Notes: generated from the sequence alone by a model not told the origin. Counted from the stretch's first letter, positions 1 to 7,470 are shown. The stretch is 21,340 nucleotides of DNA from JBFWYO01 sp050186335 (GCA_050186335.1 JBFWYO010000082.1:1-21340); one strand, 5' to 3'. Translations and numbers: made by a program.

Positions 1-345
1 ATCGCCCGCGTTATCGCCGCCGATCCCAGGCTTGTTCTGCTCGACGAACCGGTGGCCGGCGTCGATGCTGCAAGCGCCAGCCGGGTCGCCGCGGTGGTCG
101 AGCATCTTCGCTCGATCGGCTGCACGGTGCTGCTGGTTGAGCATAATATGCGCTTTGTGATGGGTCTGTCGGACCGCGTCATGGTGCTGAGCGCCGGCGC
201 AGTCATCGCCGAGGGCACGCCCGGCGAAGTCAGCCGAAACGCCGACGTGATAAGATCATACCTTGGCACTGGTTCAGTCGCGCAAACCGGTGCGCACCCA
301 TCCGCGGCCGGCCGACCGGTCACTGTATCCGCCGAGCGAAGCTGA
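1..345 (+). CDS. livG: LivG-type branched-chain/amide ABC transporter ATPase, 3' end only
   Basis: The frame is open from the first base, so the gene begins outside the window; 114 residues remain. Visible parts are the end of the helical domain (IARVIAADPR), the Walker B and D-loop (LVLLDEPVAGVD) and the H-switch histidine (VLLVEHNM). After these comes the tail typical of LivG ATPases (SDRVMVLSAGAVIAEGTPGEV, then VIRSYLG). Walker A and the LSGGQ signature must lie upstream. The protein would power import of a branched-chain-amino-acid-like or aromatic-acid-like substrate at the inner membrane together with LivF. The livF start follows two bases after the stop, so the two are co-transcribed. 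The class is clear; the substrate is not, because this transporter family takes many carboxylates and amides in catabolic clusters. Confidence 0.88.
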   Translation: MARVIAADPRLVLLDEPVAGVDAASASRVAAVVEHLRSIGCTVLLVEHNMRFVMGLSDRVMVLSAGAVIAEGTPGEVSRNADVIRSYLGTGSVAQTGAHPSAAGRPVTVSAERS

Positions 346-347
346 CC

Positions 348-1058
348 ATGCTCCAGATCCATGACCTATCGGCGGGCTATACGGGCGATCCGGTCGTGCG
401 CGACATCAGCATCGATGTCGATCGGGGCGTCGTCGTCTCGCTGATCGGCGCCAACGGTGCGGGCAAGACGACCATCCTGAAATCCGTGATCGGTCTCGTG
501 CCGCTGAGGAGCGGCCGCGTCACCGTCGACTCGCGTTCCATCGACAAGCCGGCCCCGGTCGCGCTGCTGGCCGGTGGTGTCGCGATGGTCCCCGAAGGAC
601 GCGGGATACTGGCCGGCCTTACGGTACAGGAAAACCTGCTCATCGGCGGCTACTCGATCCGGAACCGATCTAAGCTCGCCGAGCGACTGACAGAAGTATA
701 CGAGCTCTTCCCGCGCTTGCGGGAGCGCAGCGACGTCGGCGGCGGCCTGCTCAGCGGCGGCGAGCAGCAGATGCTGGCGATCGGGCGCGCGCTCATGAGC
801 AGCCCGTCCTACCTCTTGCTCGACGAGCCGTCGATGGGCTTGTCGCCGCTGCTGGTCGAATTCGTGGCCAAGCTCATTGCCCAGCTTGCGCAGTCCGGCA
901 TCGGCATATTGCTGGCCGAACAGAACGCCCAGTTGGCCCTGACCGTGGCGACCAGAGCGCATGTTCTCGAACAGGGCGCGATATCGTTGTCGGGGCCCGG
1001 ACCGGACCTGCTCAACAACGACCGGGTTCGCGTGGCGTATCTTGGAATGGAGGCCTAG
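348..1058 (+). CDS. livF: LivF-type ABC transporter ATPase
   Basis: This 236-residue protein has the usual LivF length. It shows Walker A (GANGAGKT, about residues 33-40), the signature LSGGEQQMLAIGRAL (about 136-150) and Walker B (YLLLDEPSMGLSP, about 155-167). The H-switch position is the glutamine form seen in many LivF proteins (ILLAEQNA). It is the second ATPase of a LivFGHM-type importer; the permeases and binding protein are not in the window and are probably upstream. The ATG at 348 follows the livG stop by two bases. The next gene starts at or just after its stop, placing it in a run of catabolic genes (VOC, DUF35, thiolase, ligase). This suggests the imported solute is the substrate those enzymes process. 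That link is inference from the operon. Confidence 0.92.
   Translation: MLQIHDLSAGYTGDPVVRDISIDVDRGVVVSLIGANGAGKTTILKSVIGLVPLRSGRVTVDSRSIDKPAPVALLAGGVAMVPEGRGILAGLTVQENLLIGGYSIRNRSKLAERLTEVYELFPRLRERSDVGGGLLSGGEQQMLAIGRALMSSPSYLLLDEPSMGLSPLLVEFVAKLIAQLAQSGIGILLAEQNAQLALTVATRAHVLEQGAISLSGPGPDLLNNDRVRVAYLGMEA
1049..1053 (+). promoter_or_regulatory. Ribosome binding site favouring the ATG at 1061
   Basis: GGAGG lies inside the end of livF. It is 7 bases before ATG 1061 but only 4 before the alternative GTG at 1058, so the ATG is the better start for the VOC gene. Confidence 0.6.
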
Positions 1059-1060
1059 TG

Positions 1061-1948
1061 ATGAGCAAAATGTTGTTCAACTATAGCAGCGTCGTCGTCG
1101 ATAACCTCGCCGCCTCTGGCCAATGCTACGAAGCGATCGGTCTGAAGAGGGTTTGGGAGGGGGTCCATCCCATCTTCGACGTTCGCGGTGCCGCGTTCGC
1201 GACTCAGAAGGGCGGCGCGCTGCTGCTGGAACGAAGCGGCGATGGCCATCCGGCGCTGCGTTCCTTCGAAGGCGCCAAGGAACGGAACTTCCATATCGCT
1301 TTGTTGGTCGACGACCTTGCTGCGCAACTCGAACTCTGCCGCCGATCCAACTATTCCCGGTTCGTCAGCGACATCTACCGGGGAATCGGCGGCGCGTCGT
1401 TCGCGGTCGAGTTGAACATCGGCGAGAAAGCCAGTCTCTGGCTCGAGTTCACCGAGGGGTTGGGCAATCTGCTCAGCGCCAAGGAAACCCCGTTCGAGTG
1501 CGTCGATAGCACTGCAATGGCGGCCGCCAAGCGCTCCGACATCATGCTGCCGTTCGAGAGCATCGGGCTCAGGGCCAATGCGAGCGCCAGCGACGGCTTT
1601 TTCGACGTGTTATCCGCAATCAATGCGGTGGTAATGCTGGATTGGCACTATCTCGAGGTGAACGAACCGACGGACGAAAAGGGCGTCATGGCGGGTTTCC
1701 TCAAGCGCATCGGTCGTCCGGGCATTTTCGGCACCAATCTGGTGCCGGTCGACATGGCCGCGTTCGTCGAGCGCGCCAAGCGAAACAAGGTCGACACCAA
1801 CACCGAAGAACCGATCCGGCTGATGGTGGAGGTACGCGGAAAACAGATGACCTGCGCGGACATCATCACGATAAATCCCCGCGCCACGGGCGGCGCGCGC
1901 ATCTTCATTCTGAAGCCATTGGAGTATCCCTGGCAGGTGGCGGTCTGA
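1061..1948 (+). CDS. VOC superfamily (glyoxalase/bleomycin-resistance fold) protein, two modules
   Basis: This 295-residue protein has two tandem VOC-like modules. The first (about residues 1-125) begins LFNYSSVVVDNLAASGQCYE and contains NFHIALLVDDLAAQL. The second (about 160-285) has the typical strand DWHYLEVNEPTDEKG followed by MAGFLKRIGRPGIFGTNLVPVD. VOC proteins usually hold a divalent metal and act as dioxygenases, isomerases, epimerases or lyases. Metal-ligand candidates include the His of NFHIAL and the Glu of YLEV, but I cannot assign a full triad by eye. It sits between livF and a DUF35/thiolase pair with 3-base spacing to the next gene, so a role in the same degradation route is likely. 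Possible roles are acyl-CoA epimerase or ring-cleavage-like enzyme; neither is shown by the sequence. A GTG at 1058 is a possible earlier start. Confidence 0.72.
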   Translation: MSKMLFNYSSVVVDNLAASGQCYEAIGLKRVWEGVHPIFDVRGAAFATQKGGALLLERSGDGHPALRSFEGAKERNFHIALLVDDLAAQLELCRRSNYSRFVSDIYRGIGGASFAVELNIGEKASLWLEFTEGLGNLLSAKETPFECVDSTAMAAAKRSDIMLPFESIGLRANASASDGFFDVLSAINAVVMLDWHYLEVNEPTDEKGVMAGFLKRIGRPGIFGTNLVPVDMAAFVERAKRNKVDTNTEEPIRLMVEVRGKQMTCADIITINPRATGGARIFILKPLEYPWQVAV

Positions 1949-1951
1949 ACC

Positions 1952-2314
1952 ATGAGCGAAACTGCCTATCACGCCGCCGCCTGCCCGAAATGCGGGCGCC
2001 GATATCTGCCGCCGCGGCCGTATTGCTCGGCGTGCTTTCTGGTCGCGACCGCGCCGTCCGAGCCGCGCGGCGCGGCAACCGTGCTGTCATATTCCATGCT
2101 GCAACGGGCGGGTTCCGCCGCGCTGGTCCAAACGCCGACGATGATCCTGCTGTTGCGGGAAGAGGGTGACGGCGCGTCCTTCATGGCGCCGTTGGAGGGG
2201 AGTTCGGACGGGTTGCGGATCGGTGATGTCGTGACGCTGGCGACACGTGTATGGCAGACTGGGTCCGGTTCGACCTTCTCCGGCGTGGTCGCGCGTCGGC
2301 CGTCGCTAGGATAG
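1952..2314 (+). CDS. Zn-ribbon OB-fold protein (DUF35 family), stand-alone
   Basis: This small 120-residue protein has an N-terminal rubredoxin-like zinc ribbon, CPKCGRRYLPPRPYCSAC (residues 11-28, C-x2-C...C-x2-C). A short beta-rich OB-fold follows (ATVLSYSMLQRAG, then GDVVTLATRVW). DUF35 proteins are obligate partners of thiolase-fold enzymes. Known examples are ChsH2 with the aldolase Ltp2, BbsA with the thiolase BbsB, and the archaeal thiolase/HMG-CoA synthase scaffold, where the OB-fold helps hold the CoA chain. Here it starts 3 bases after the VOC stop and lies 30 bases before a thiolase gene, which matches that pairing. I infer it is the subunit of the next gene's product. The length is typical of a stand-alone DUF35 protein. 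Confidence 0.85.
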   Translation: MSETAYHAAACPKCGRRYLPPRPYCSACFLVATAPSEPRGAATVLSYSMLQRAGSAALVQTPTMILLLREEGDGASFMAPLEGSSDGLRIGDVVTLATRVWQTGSGSTFSGVVARRPSLG

Positions 2315-2344
2315 AAATCCGGCATCGGATCGAGAGGCGGGCAT

Positions 2345-3472
2345 ATGGCAGGAACCAAACGCGTTTACGTCTCCGGGGTGGGCATTTCCCGGTTCGGACA
2401 GACTGCCGACCCGAACCCGCTCGAAATGGCGGCGCGCGCGATCCAGAATGCGCTGGAAACCGCGTCTCTCCCGCTCGCCAAAATCGAAGAAGTGTTCGTC
2501 GGCAACGCGCTCGGCAGCGCCGGGATCGTGGCCGGCATCGCCGAGGGGCTGGGGATCGCCGGCATACCGGTGACGCGCGTCGAACAAGCCTGTGCTAGTG
2601 GCAGCACCGCGGTGCGTCTGGCATGCGAGGCGGTCGGCAGCGGGCGGCGGACGAACGTGCTGGTGCTGGGCATCGAGAAAATGGGTTCCGGGCTATTGCA
2701 GTTGGACGACCAGCCGACCTACGAAGCCCGATTGGGTCTGGACGTGTTTCCGCTGCTGTATGCTCTCAAGGCGAGGCAGTACATGGAGACCTATGGTGCA
2801 ACCGCGTCGGATCTGGCGTCGGTTGCAGTCAAAGCGCGGCAACTCGGCGCGCTTGCGCCGCATGCGGCGACCGAGAGAGGCGTCACCCTCGCCGAGGTGC
2901 TCGCGTCGCCGGTCATCGCGGACCCGGTTACGCGGCTGCAATGCTGCCGCAACGCGAGCGGTGCCGCTGCCGCGCTCGTGACGTCGGCGCCGTTCGCCGC
3001 GGGCATGCCTGAGGTCGCCGGTTGGATCGGCGGCGTGGGGATCGAGGACACGGCGCAGCCCATGCATGGCGGCTGGGACTCGCGCGAGCTAGTCGTGAAA
3101 CAATTGGCCGATCGCCTGTATGACGAATCCGGCATCGGGCCATCCGATATCGGCGTCGTGCAGGTCAACGACGCATTCGCTGTGGCTGAGCCGTTATATC
3201 TCGAAGCGCTTGGCTTCGCGCCCAAGGGCCAGGGCATTAAACTGCAGCGCGACGGCGATACGGGCGTTGCCGGCCGCGTCCCAACCAACACGGACGGTGG
3301 ACTCATCGGCCGCGGACATGCCTTGGGCGCGACGGGAGTCGCGATGGTGTATGAAATCTGGACGCAAATGCTCGGCAAAGCGGGCCCGCGTCAAATCTCG
3401 CGGCAGGCAAAGGCCGGCTTGGTGCAGAGCCACGGTTACGGCGGCGAGAATCTGTTCATTTTGAAGCTCTGA
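2345..3472 (+). CDS. Thiolase family protein (SCP-x/acetyl-CoA acetyltransferase type), DUF35 partner
   Basis: This 375-residue thiolase fold has the nucleophilic cysteine in EQACASGSTAV (Cys83) and the motifs QVNDAF and GGLIGRGHALGATG, where the His corresponds to the GHP histidine. The classic C-terminal CxG cysteine loop is replaced by QSHGYGGENLF, so the second catalytic cysteine of biosynthetic and degradative thiolases is absent. SCP-x-like members commonly show this. It probably cleaves a 3-oxoacyl-CoA, or performs a related C-C cleavage, in complex with the DUF35 protein encoded just before it. The start ATG follows GAGAGGCGGG. The ligase gene begins 11 bases after its stop. Family assignment is firm; the reaction direction and substrate are inferred only from context. 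Confidence 0.88.
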   Translation: MAGTKRVYVSGVGISRFGQTADPNPLEMAARAIQNALETASLPLAKIEEVFVGNALGSAGIVAGIAEGLGIAGIPVTRVEQACASGSTAVRLACEAVGSGRRTNVLVLGIEKMGSGLLQLDDQPTYEARLGLDVFPLLYALKARQYMETYGATASDLASVAVKARQLGALAPHAATERGVTLAEVLASPVIADPVTRLQCCRNASGAAAALVTSAPFAAGMPEVAGWIGGVGIEDTAQPMHGGWDSRELVVKQLADRLYDESGIGPSDIGVVQVNDAFAVAEPLYLEALGFAPKGQGIKLQRDGDTGVAGRVPTNTDGGLIGRGHALGATGVAMVYEIWTQMLGKAGPRQISRQAKAGLVQSHGYGGENLFILKL

Positions 3473-3483
3473 CCGAGACTCCC

Positions 3484-5058
3484 ATGCTGATGCACGATAT
3501 TTGCCGCTTCAATGCGCTCAAGAACCCTGGCGGCGACGCGCTCGTCTTCGAGGCGGAGGCGCGGCGGACCTGGGCGCAATTGGACGCACGCGTCGAAACG
3601 ATCGCGAATTTCCTGGCCAACGCCGGCATCCGCAAGGGCGACCGGGTCTGCTTCCTGGCCAAGAACTGCATCGAAGCCATGGAAGTGTTTCTCGCCAGCA
3701 ACCGAATTGGTGCGCTGTATGCCCCGGTGAACTACCGCTTCGCAGTGCCGGAAATCATGCAGGTGGTGCAGGACAGCCGGCCAAAGATTTTCATCGCGCA
3801 TCGCGAGTTCGCGGATCAATTGCGCGAGGTGCGGGATTCCGGTGCCGCTGGTTTCATAAGCGCGTGGTTGGTGATCGGGGCCCAGGGCACGGGCATCGGC
3901 GATTTCGAGGCGGCGCTGCACGATCAGAAGCCGCGCGATTATTTTCCGAAAATCGAGGAGAGCGACGTTTCCTGGATCTGCTACACCGGCGGGACAACGG
4001 GGCGGCCGAAAGGCGTGCTGCTGACACACCGCAACATGATGGCCGGCGCCACCAATTTCATCATCACCGCGCATATTCGGCCGCATGACACATACTTTGT
4101 GGCCGGCGCGCTGTTCCATATCGCGCTTGCGGTGCCGATCGCCTATTGGCTGGTCGGCTGCAAGGTGGTGCTCGCGAATTTCGAACCGGCCCGCTCGCTG
4201 GACTTGATCAGCCGGGAAGGGGTGACGCACATCCTGTGCACGGGCACGATCTTCAAGATGCTCGTGGACGAAATGGAAGCCCGCCCGAAGGCGAACAAGA
4301 TATCGCTGATGTTCTGCGGCGGCGCACCCGTGTCGCCCAACCTGGTGCGCCGCGCCATGAAGCTCTTCAACGCCGGAGTAGCGCAGATTTACGGACAAAC
4401 CGAAGTCACGCTGATGGCGACGTATTTGTATCCGGAAGACTATGCGAAGGGTTTGATTGCCGTCGATGGCACACCGGAGGCAAAGCGTATGCAATCGGTC
4501 GGTCGCGCCGCGCCACTCTGCGTTGCGCGCGTGGTCGACAATGACATGCGGACATTGAGGCACGGCGAGGTCGGCGAAATCGCGCTCATGAGCGATGCCG
4601 TCATGCAAGGATACGCGAATATGCCGGAGCAAACCGCAGAGACAATTCGTAATGGATGGTTACGCACCGGCGATCTCGGCTTTATGGATGAAGACGGATA
4701 TATCCATTTGGTTGATCGAAAGAAAGACATGATCATTACCGGCGGGGAAAACGTCTATTCCGCGGAAGTGGAGTTGGTATTGGCGCAGCACCCGGCCATT
4801 GCCGATGCCGTTGTCATCGGCGTGCCGGACAGTCACTGGGGGGAACTAGTTACGGCGATCGTGGTATCGGCAGCGGGTAAACCCAAGGACGCCGAAGATA
4901 TTCGAAACTTCTGCCGGCAGGCATTAGCGGGATACAAAGTCCCTAAACGCGTGGAGTTCGTCGAGGCGCTACCTCGACTCCCCACCGGCAAAATTGCGAA
5001 AGGCGCTTTGCGCGATCAATTCTGGGCAGGACATGATCGGCGCATCCACGGGAATTAG
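3484..5058 (+). CDS. AMP-forming acyl-CoA ligase (ANL superfamily), left operon
   Basis: This 524-residue enzyme has the full ANL layout. The P-loop YTGGTTGRPKG lies at residues 167-177, and IYGQTEVTLM forms the A5-type adenine pocket. The hinge region is GWLRTGDLGF...LVDRKKDMIITGGENVYSAEVE, and the C-terminal catalytic lysine lies in RLPTGKIAKGALRDQF. It would convert a carboxylic acid with ATP and CoA into its CoA thioester in the cytoplasm, priming it for the thiolase encoded upstream. The ATG at 3484 is 11 bases after the thiolase stop; a second ATG at 3490 is possible. It is the last gene of the left operon, followed directly by a 22-base palindrome. It resembles fatty-acyl or long-chain ligases, but the substrate cannot be read from the sequence. 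Confidence 0.9.
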   Translation: MLMHDICRFNALKNPGGDALVFEAEARRTWAQLDARVETIANFLANAGIRKGDRVCFLAKNCIEAMEVFLASNRIGALYAPVNYRFAVPEIMQVVQDSRPKIFIAHREFADQLREVRDSGAAGFISAWLVIGAQGTGIGDFEAALHDQKPRDYFPKIEESDVSWICYTGGTTGRPKGVLLTHRNMMAGATNFIITAHIRPHDTYFVAGALFHIALAVPIAYWLVGCKVVLANFEPARSLDLISREGVTHILCTGTIFKMLVDEMEARPKANKISLMFCGGAPVSPNLVRRAMKLFNAGVAQIYGQTEVTLMATYLYPEDYAKGLIAVDGTPEAKRMQSVGRAAPLCVARVVDNDMRTLRHGEVGEIALMSDAVMQGYANMPEQTAETIRNGWLRTGDLGFMDEDGYIHLVDRKKDMIITGGENVYSAEVELVLAQHPAIADAVVIGVPDSHWGELVTAIVVSAAGKPKDAEDIRNFCRQALAGYKVPKRVEFVEALPRLPTGKIAKGALRDQFWAGHDRRIHGN

Positions 5059-5080
5059 AAATTGATGCGCGCATCAATTT
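5059..5080. terminator. Perfect 22-base palindrome directly after the ligase stop
   Basis: The first base follows the TAG at 5056-5058. The two 11-base halves (AAATTGATGCG and its exact reverse complement) abut. As RNA this gives a 9-bp stem with a CGCG loop. The 3' arm ends in only three Ts and no T tract follows, so it is not a classic intrinsic terminator. It may be a bidirectional or Rho-assisted terminator, an mRNA 3'-stabilising hairpin, or a protein-binding dyad. Confidence 0.5.
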
Positions 5081-5240
5081 GAGCAGCGTAGTGCACGCCA
5101 ACTTGGCCCCAGCACAGCGATACCATGCAACGCTCCGGGATGAGGAAATCAAATAGTCATAGAACCACCCGAAGCCAGCTATGCCCCTAAGATTTTCCAC
5201 CAGTACGAGTTAGGGTTCGGCCGTTCAGGAGGGACGGACG

Positions 5241-5936
5241 ATGAAGCGAACCAGATTCACGAAGGGTCAGATCATCTAGGTTTTGCGCGAATACGAGGCC
5301 GGTGCGCAGGCGGCTGATCGGGGCGCAAGCAGGGTATCGGACGTGTATATCGCATCCGGTCGAAACCAAGGTCCAAGCGCGCTGGTCGCTTGACTTCGAG
5401 AACGACCATGTGGCCGCCGCTTGCGCATTCTCAATTTTGTCGACGACGTGACGCGCCAACGATTAGCGGCGATCCCGCACAACCCATCTTAAGAAAACGG
5501 TTTGCCCGATAGTTGATAGCGATCATCGGCGGGCGCGGTATGCCTCGGATGATGGTTTCCTACATTGGCACCGAGTTCACCACGAACGCGATCCTGGGCT
5601 GGGCAAAAGATAGCCTGCTCGAATGGCACTAACTCGCACCCGGCAGACCGATCCGGAACCGCCGTGTCGAATCCTTCAACTGCTGCATGTGCGATGAGTA
5701 TCTCAATGAGAGCCTGTTCTTCGACGTCGACCAGGTCCGCGAGATCAATCGGTGCCTGAATTACCGACTACAATACAGCGCAGTCACACTTCTCACTCGG
5801 TTACAAGGCTCCGACGCCCTACGCCTCCTACCTTGCCGCAACCTGCCGTCACGCTGCGCTACACAAGAGTTCGTTGCGCTGGCCGGCTGCTCAAATTGTG
5901 CCAACTGGCGTATCAACAGCCGAGGCGCTTCATTGA
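5241..5936 (+). mobile_element. Decayed IS3-family (IS407-like group) transposase relic
   Basis: A recognisable OrfA start, MKRTRFTKGQII, runs into a stop at 5277-5279, resumes as VLREYEAGAQAAD and then shifts frame. The OrfA C-terminus and OrfB N-terminus are deleted. OrfB resumes near 5370 as ARWSLDFENDHVA, shifts to RILNFVDDVTRQ, and after further stops reads GGRGMPRMMVSYIGTEFTTN. Here the second catalytic Asp (normally SDNGTE) has become Tyr. A TAA at 5630-5632 interrupts the next stretch. The ESFN glutamate region remains as VESFNCC, a frameshift near 5768 leads into DYNTAQSHFSLGYKAPTPYA, and the frame ends at TGA 5934-5936. At least four frame breaks or stops show that it is long dead. 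Family assignment rests on these motifs; I did not locate terminal inverted repeats or a target duplication. Confidence 0.8.
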
Positions 5937-5965
5937 ATGTTGGACATGAGAATTTAACTGAATTT

Positions 5966-6149
5966 GGTACACTTTTGTGGTACACTAAAATTCAATTTAG
6001 GCGTGGAAAGTCCAGTAATATTAGAGAGTTAGAAGCAGCGGACGAAAATCCCACCCTCTCCGCCATCGGGCCCTAAGGGTTTGATATCGTTATAACTCTC
6101 GGATTTTAAAAGCACTTTCCATCCGCCTAGTACACCAAACTGGTACATT
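5966..6149. other. Symmetric attachment-site-like structure (candidate attP/att junction)
   Basis: A central tRNA-Ser 3'-end-like core (6047-6065) is bracketed by two inverted-repeat blocks. GAGAGTTA at 6024-6031 faces TAACTCTC at 6093-6100. GGCGTGGAAAGT at 6000-6011 faces ACTTTCCATCCGCC at 6114-6127, with a 2-base indel. The spacings between blocks are 12 and 13 bases on the two sides. Outside these lie two pairs of GTACA repeats in direct orientation, GGTACACT at 5966 and 5979, and GTACAC at 6130 with GTACAT at 6143, each pair 13 bases apart. Tyrosine integrases that use tRNA 3' ends have just such arm and core sites. No integrase gene is in the window. The att reading is inference; a structured RNA is the alternative. 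Confidence 0.45.
6047..6065 (+). other. Orphan tRNA-Ser 3'-end-like fragment ending in CCA
   Basis: AATCCCACCCTCTCCGCCA matches the T-arm 3' strand and acceptor 3' strand of proteobacterial tRNA-Ser as I know them. No D-arm, anticodon arm, variable arm or 5' acceptor strand (GGAGAGG...) precedes it, so it cannot be a working tRNA. Such tails are commonly left as att cores by integrative elements. Confidence 0.55.
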
Positions 6150-6181
6150 GGAAGGATCAAACGCATGCCCAAAATTCAGCG

Positions 6182-6583
6182 GCTGCACGAGCGCGTCGGA
6201 TCAACAGCTTCGGCGTCATCGAAACGTTCGCCGATGCGATGCTGAGACACGGCATTCCAGCGCACATACGTTCAGATAACGGCCCGAAGATTACGGCCAA
6301 GGTTGTTCGGGACTGGCTGGCCCAGATCGGCTCGAAGACGCTGTTCATCGAGCCCGGAAGCCCATGGGAGAATGGCTACTGCGAGAGCTTCAACGGCAAA
6401 CTGAGAGACGAGTTGCTCAACGGCGAGATCTTCTACAGCCTGAAGGAGGCCCGGATCGTCATCGACCAGTGGAGACGTCACCAGAACGAGAAACGGCCGC
6501 ACGCGTCGCTTGGATATCGACCCCCGGCACCGGTGACGTTCGGCCAGATCCAGCCTCTCGAGCTGGTGGCCGCGATGCAGTAA
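6182..6583 (+). mobile_element. Second IS3-family OrfB C-terminal fragment
   Basis: The frame reads ARRINSFGVIETFADAM and then AHIRSDNGPKITAKVV, carrying the second catalytic Asp. It continues through PGSPWENGYCESFNGKLRDE, carrying the catalytic Glu, and RPHASLGYRPPAPVTF to TAA at 6581-6583. This is the C-terminal half of an IS3-family transposase and is not collinear with the relic at 5241-5936, because it repeats the same domain with a different sequence. The OrfA part and the first Asp of DDE are missing upstream, where the sequence becomes the att-like structure. The usual NGPEF reads NGPKI. The remaining frame is intact, so this fragment is younger or less decayed than the first relic. 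It cannot encode an active transposase. Confidence 0.82.
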
Positions 6584-6587
6584 GCTC

Positions 6588-6849
6588 TCATTCGGCGTGG
6601 TTCAAAAACTCCGTCAGGTCGCTGAAAGCCTGCGCGGCAATATCGAGCGCAACACGATCGCCTTGCTCAGCAATTTCGGTAAGTAGGTCATTGACCACTC
6701 GAGCACCGGATGGCTCGGTCGTTCGTGCAATCGGGACCGCGACCGCAAGCCGGGTCTTTGGAATTCCAATCATGTCGACGAGCGGTATGACGCTGCCTTT
6801 CTCGATTGCATGGAACGCCTGGTGAAAAATATTGAGCCTGCCGCGTGAT
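6588..6849 (-). pseudogene. C-terminal fragment of a probable LysR-type regulator
   Basis: The minus strand is open from about 6849 down to the TGA at 6588-6590. It reads HQAFHAIEKGSVIPL, then IPKTRLAVAVPIARTTEPSG and ARVVNDLLTEIA. This pattern resembles the end of a LysR substrate-binding domain, where a basic strand is followed by a terminal helix near the C-terminus. An in-frame stop lies just upstream (near 6854), and no helix-turn-helix remains, so it is a stub. If it was a LysR regulator, it may once have controlled the oxygenase genes to its right. The family call is tentative because only about 85 residues are left. Confidence 0.35.
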
Positions 6850-6904
6850 CGTCGTTATCCAGTGTGCGGCGAAGAAGCGGCCCGAGGCCGGGTTTCGCCG
6901 GGCC

Positions 6905-7470
6905 ATGGGTCAGAAGCTCGATTTGAGCACGCTGCGGGCCAAGCACTGCGAATATGAATTCGGTCTACGCGATGTGCCGAAGACCATGGCAACAATGGTC
7001 GCGGAACCTTATGTGAATCATGTTCCGACCATGACCGCGGCGTGGGTTTCAAGCAGCTCAGCTGTTTCTATAAAAATCATTTCGTCGATTCCAATCCGGC
7101 CGATACCAAGCTGATCCCGAATTCGTGCACGATCGGTTCGGACCGCGTGGTCGACGAAATGCTGTTCTGCTTCACGCTCGATCGCGAGATCGATTGGATG
7201 CTGCCGAACGTAAAGCCGATCGGCAAATACGTGGAAGTGCCGCTGATCGCGATCATCAATTTCCGCGGGGGCAAGCTATACAATGAGAACATCTATTAGG
7301 ATCAGGCGTCGGTACTCGTGCAGGTCGGATTGCGCGACCCGAAGAACCTGCCGGTCAGCGGCATCGAGCAGACGAAAAAGCTGCTCGATCTGGCCATCCC
7401 TTCGAACGGCATGATGAAGAACTGGAAGTATCAATCGGGATCGGTCGGCTGGCTTCGAGGCCGCTTATGA
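6905..7470 (+). pseudogene. SnoaL/NTF2-like protein, broken by a frameshift and an amber codon
   Basis: The reading starts at ATG 6905 (MGQKLDLSTLRAKHCEYEF) and continues through MATMVAEPYVNHVPTMT. Near 7040 it loses about one base and moves to the next frame as GVGFKQLSCFYKNHFVDS, then VVDEMLFCFTLDREIDWMLP and KYVEVPLIAIINFRGGKLYN. At 7297-7299 a TAG stands where relatives I recall have Trp (IYWDQASVLVQ). The homology continues as DQASVLVQVGLRDPKNLP to SNGMMKNW and ends at TGA 7468-7470. Relatives are stand-alone NTF2-fold proteins, often near dienelactone-hydrolase or aromatic-acid genes. The sequence around both lesions is well preserved, so inactivation looks recent compared with the IS relic. 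Readthrough or a sequencing error is possible but would need two events. Confidence 0.75.

Noticed and set aside
3436..4632. A 398-codon minus-strand open frame opposite the ligase
   Set aside because: It is antisense to a complete ANL enzyme with all core motifs and has no recognisable domain.
6041..6065. A complete tRNA-Ser gene
   Set aside because: Only the T-arm and acceptor 3' strand are present. The bases upstream do not form a cloverleaf and no matching 5' acceptor strand is found.
6845..6904. Extension of the SnoaL pseudogene upstream to the GTG at 6845
   Set aside because: The added residues (MIVVIQCAAKKRPEAG...) do not look like the family's N-terminus, and they overlap the end of the minus-strand stub. 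ATG 6905 fits better.
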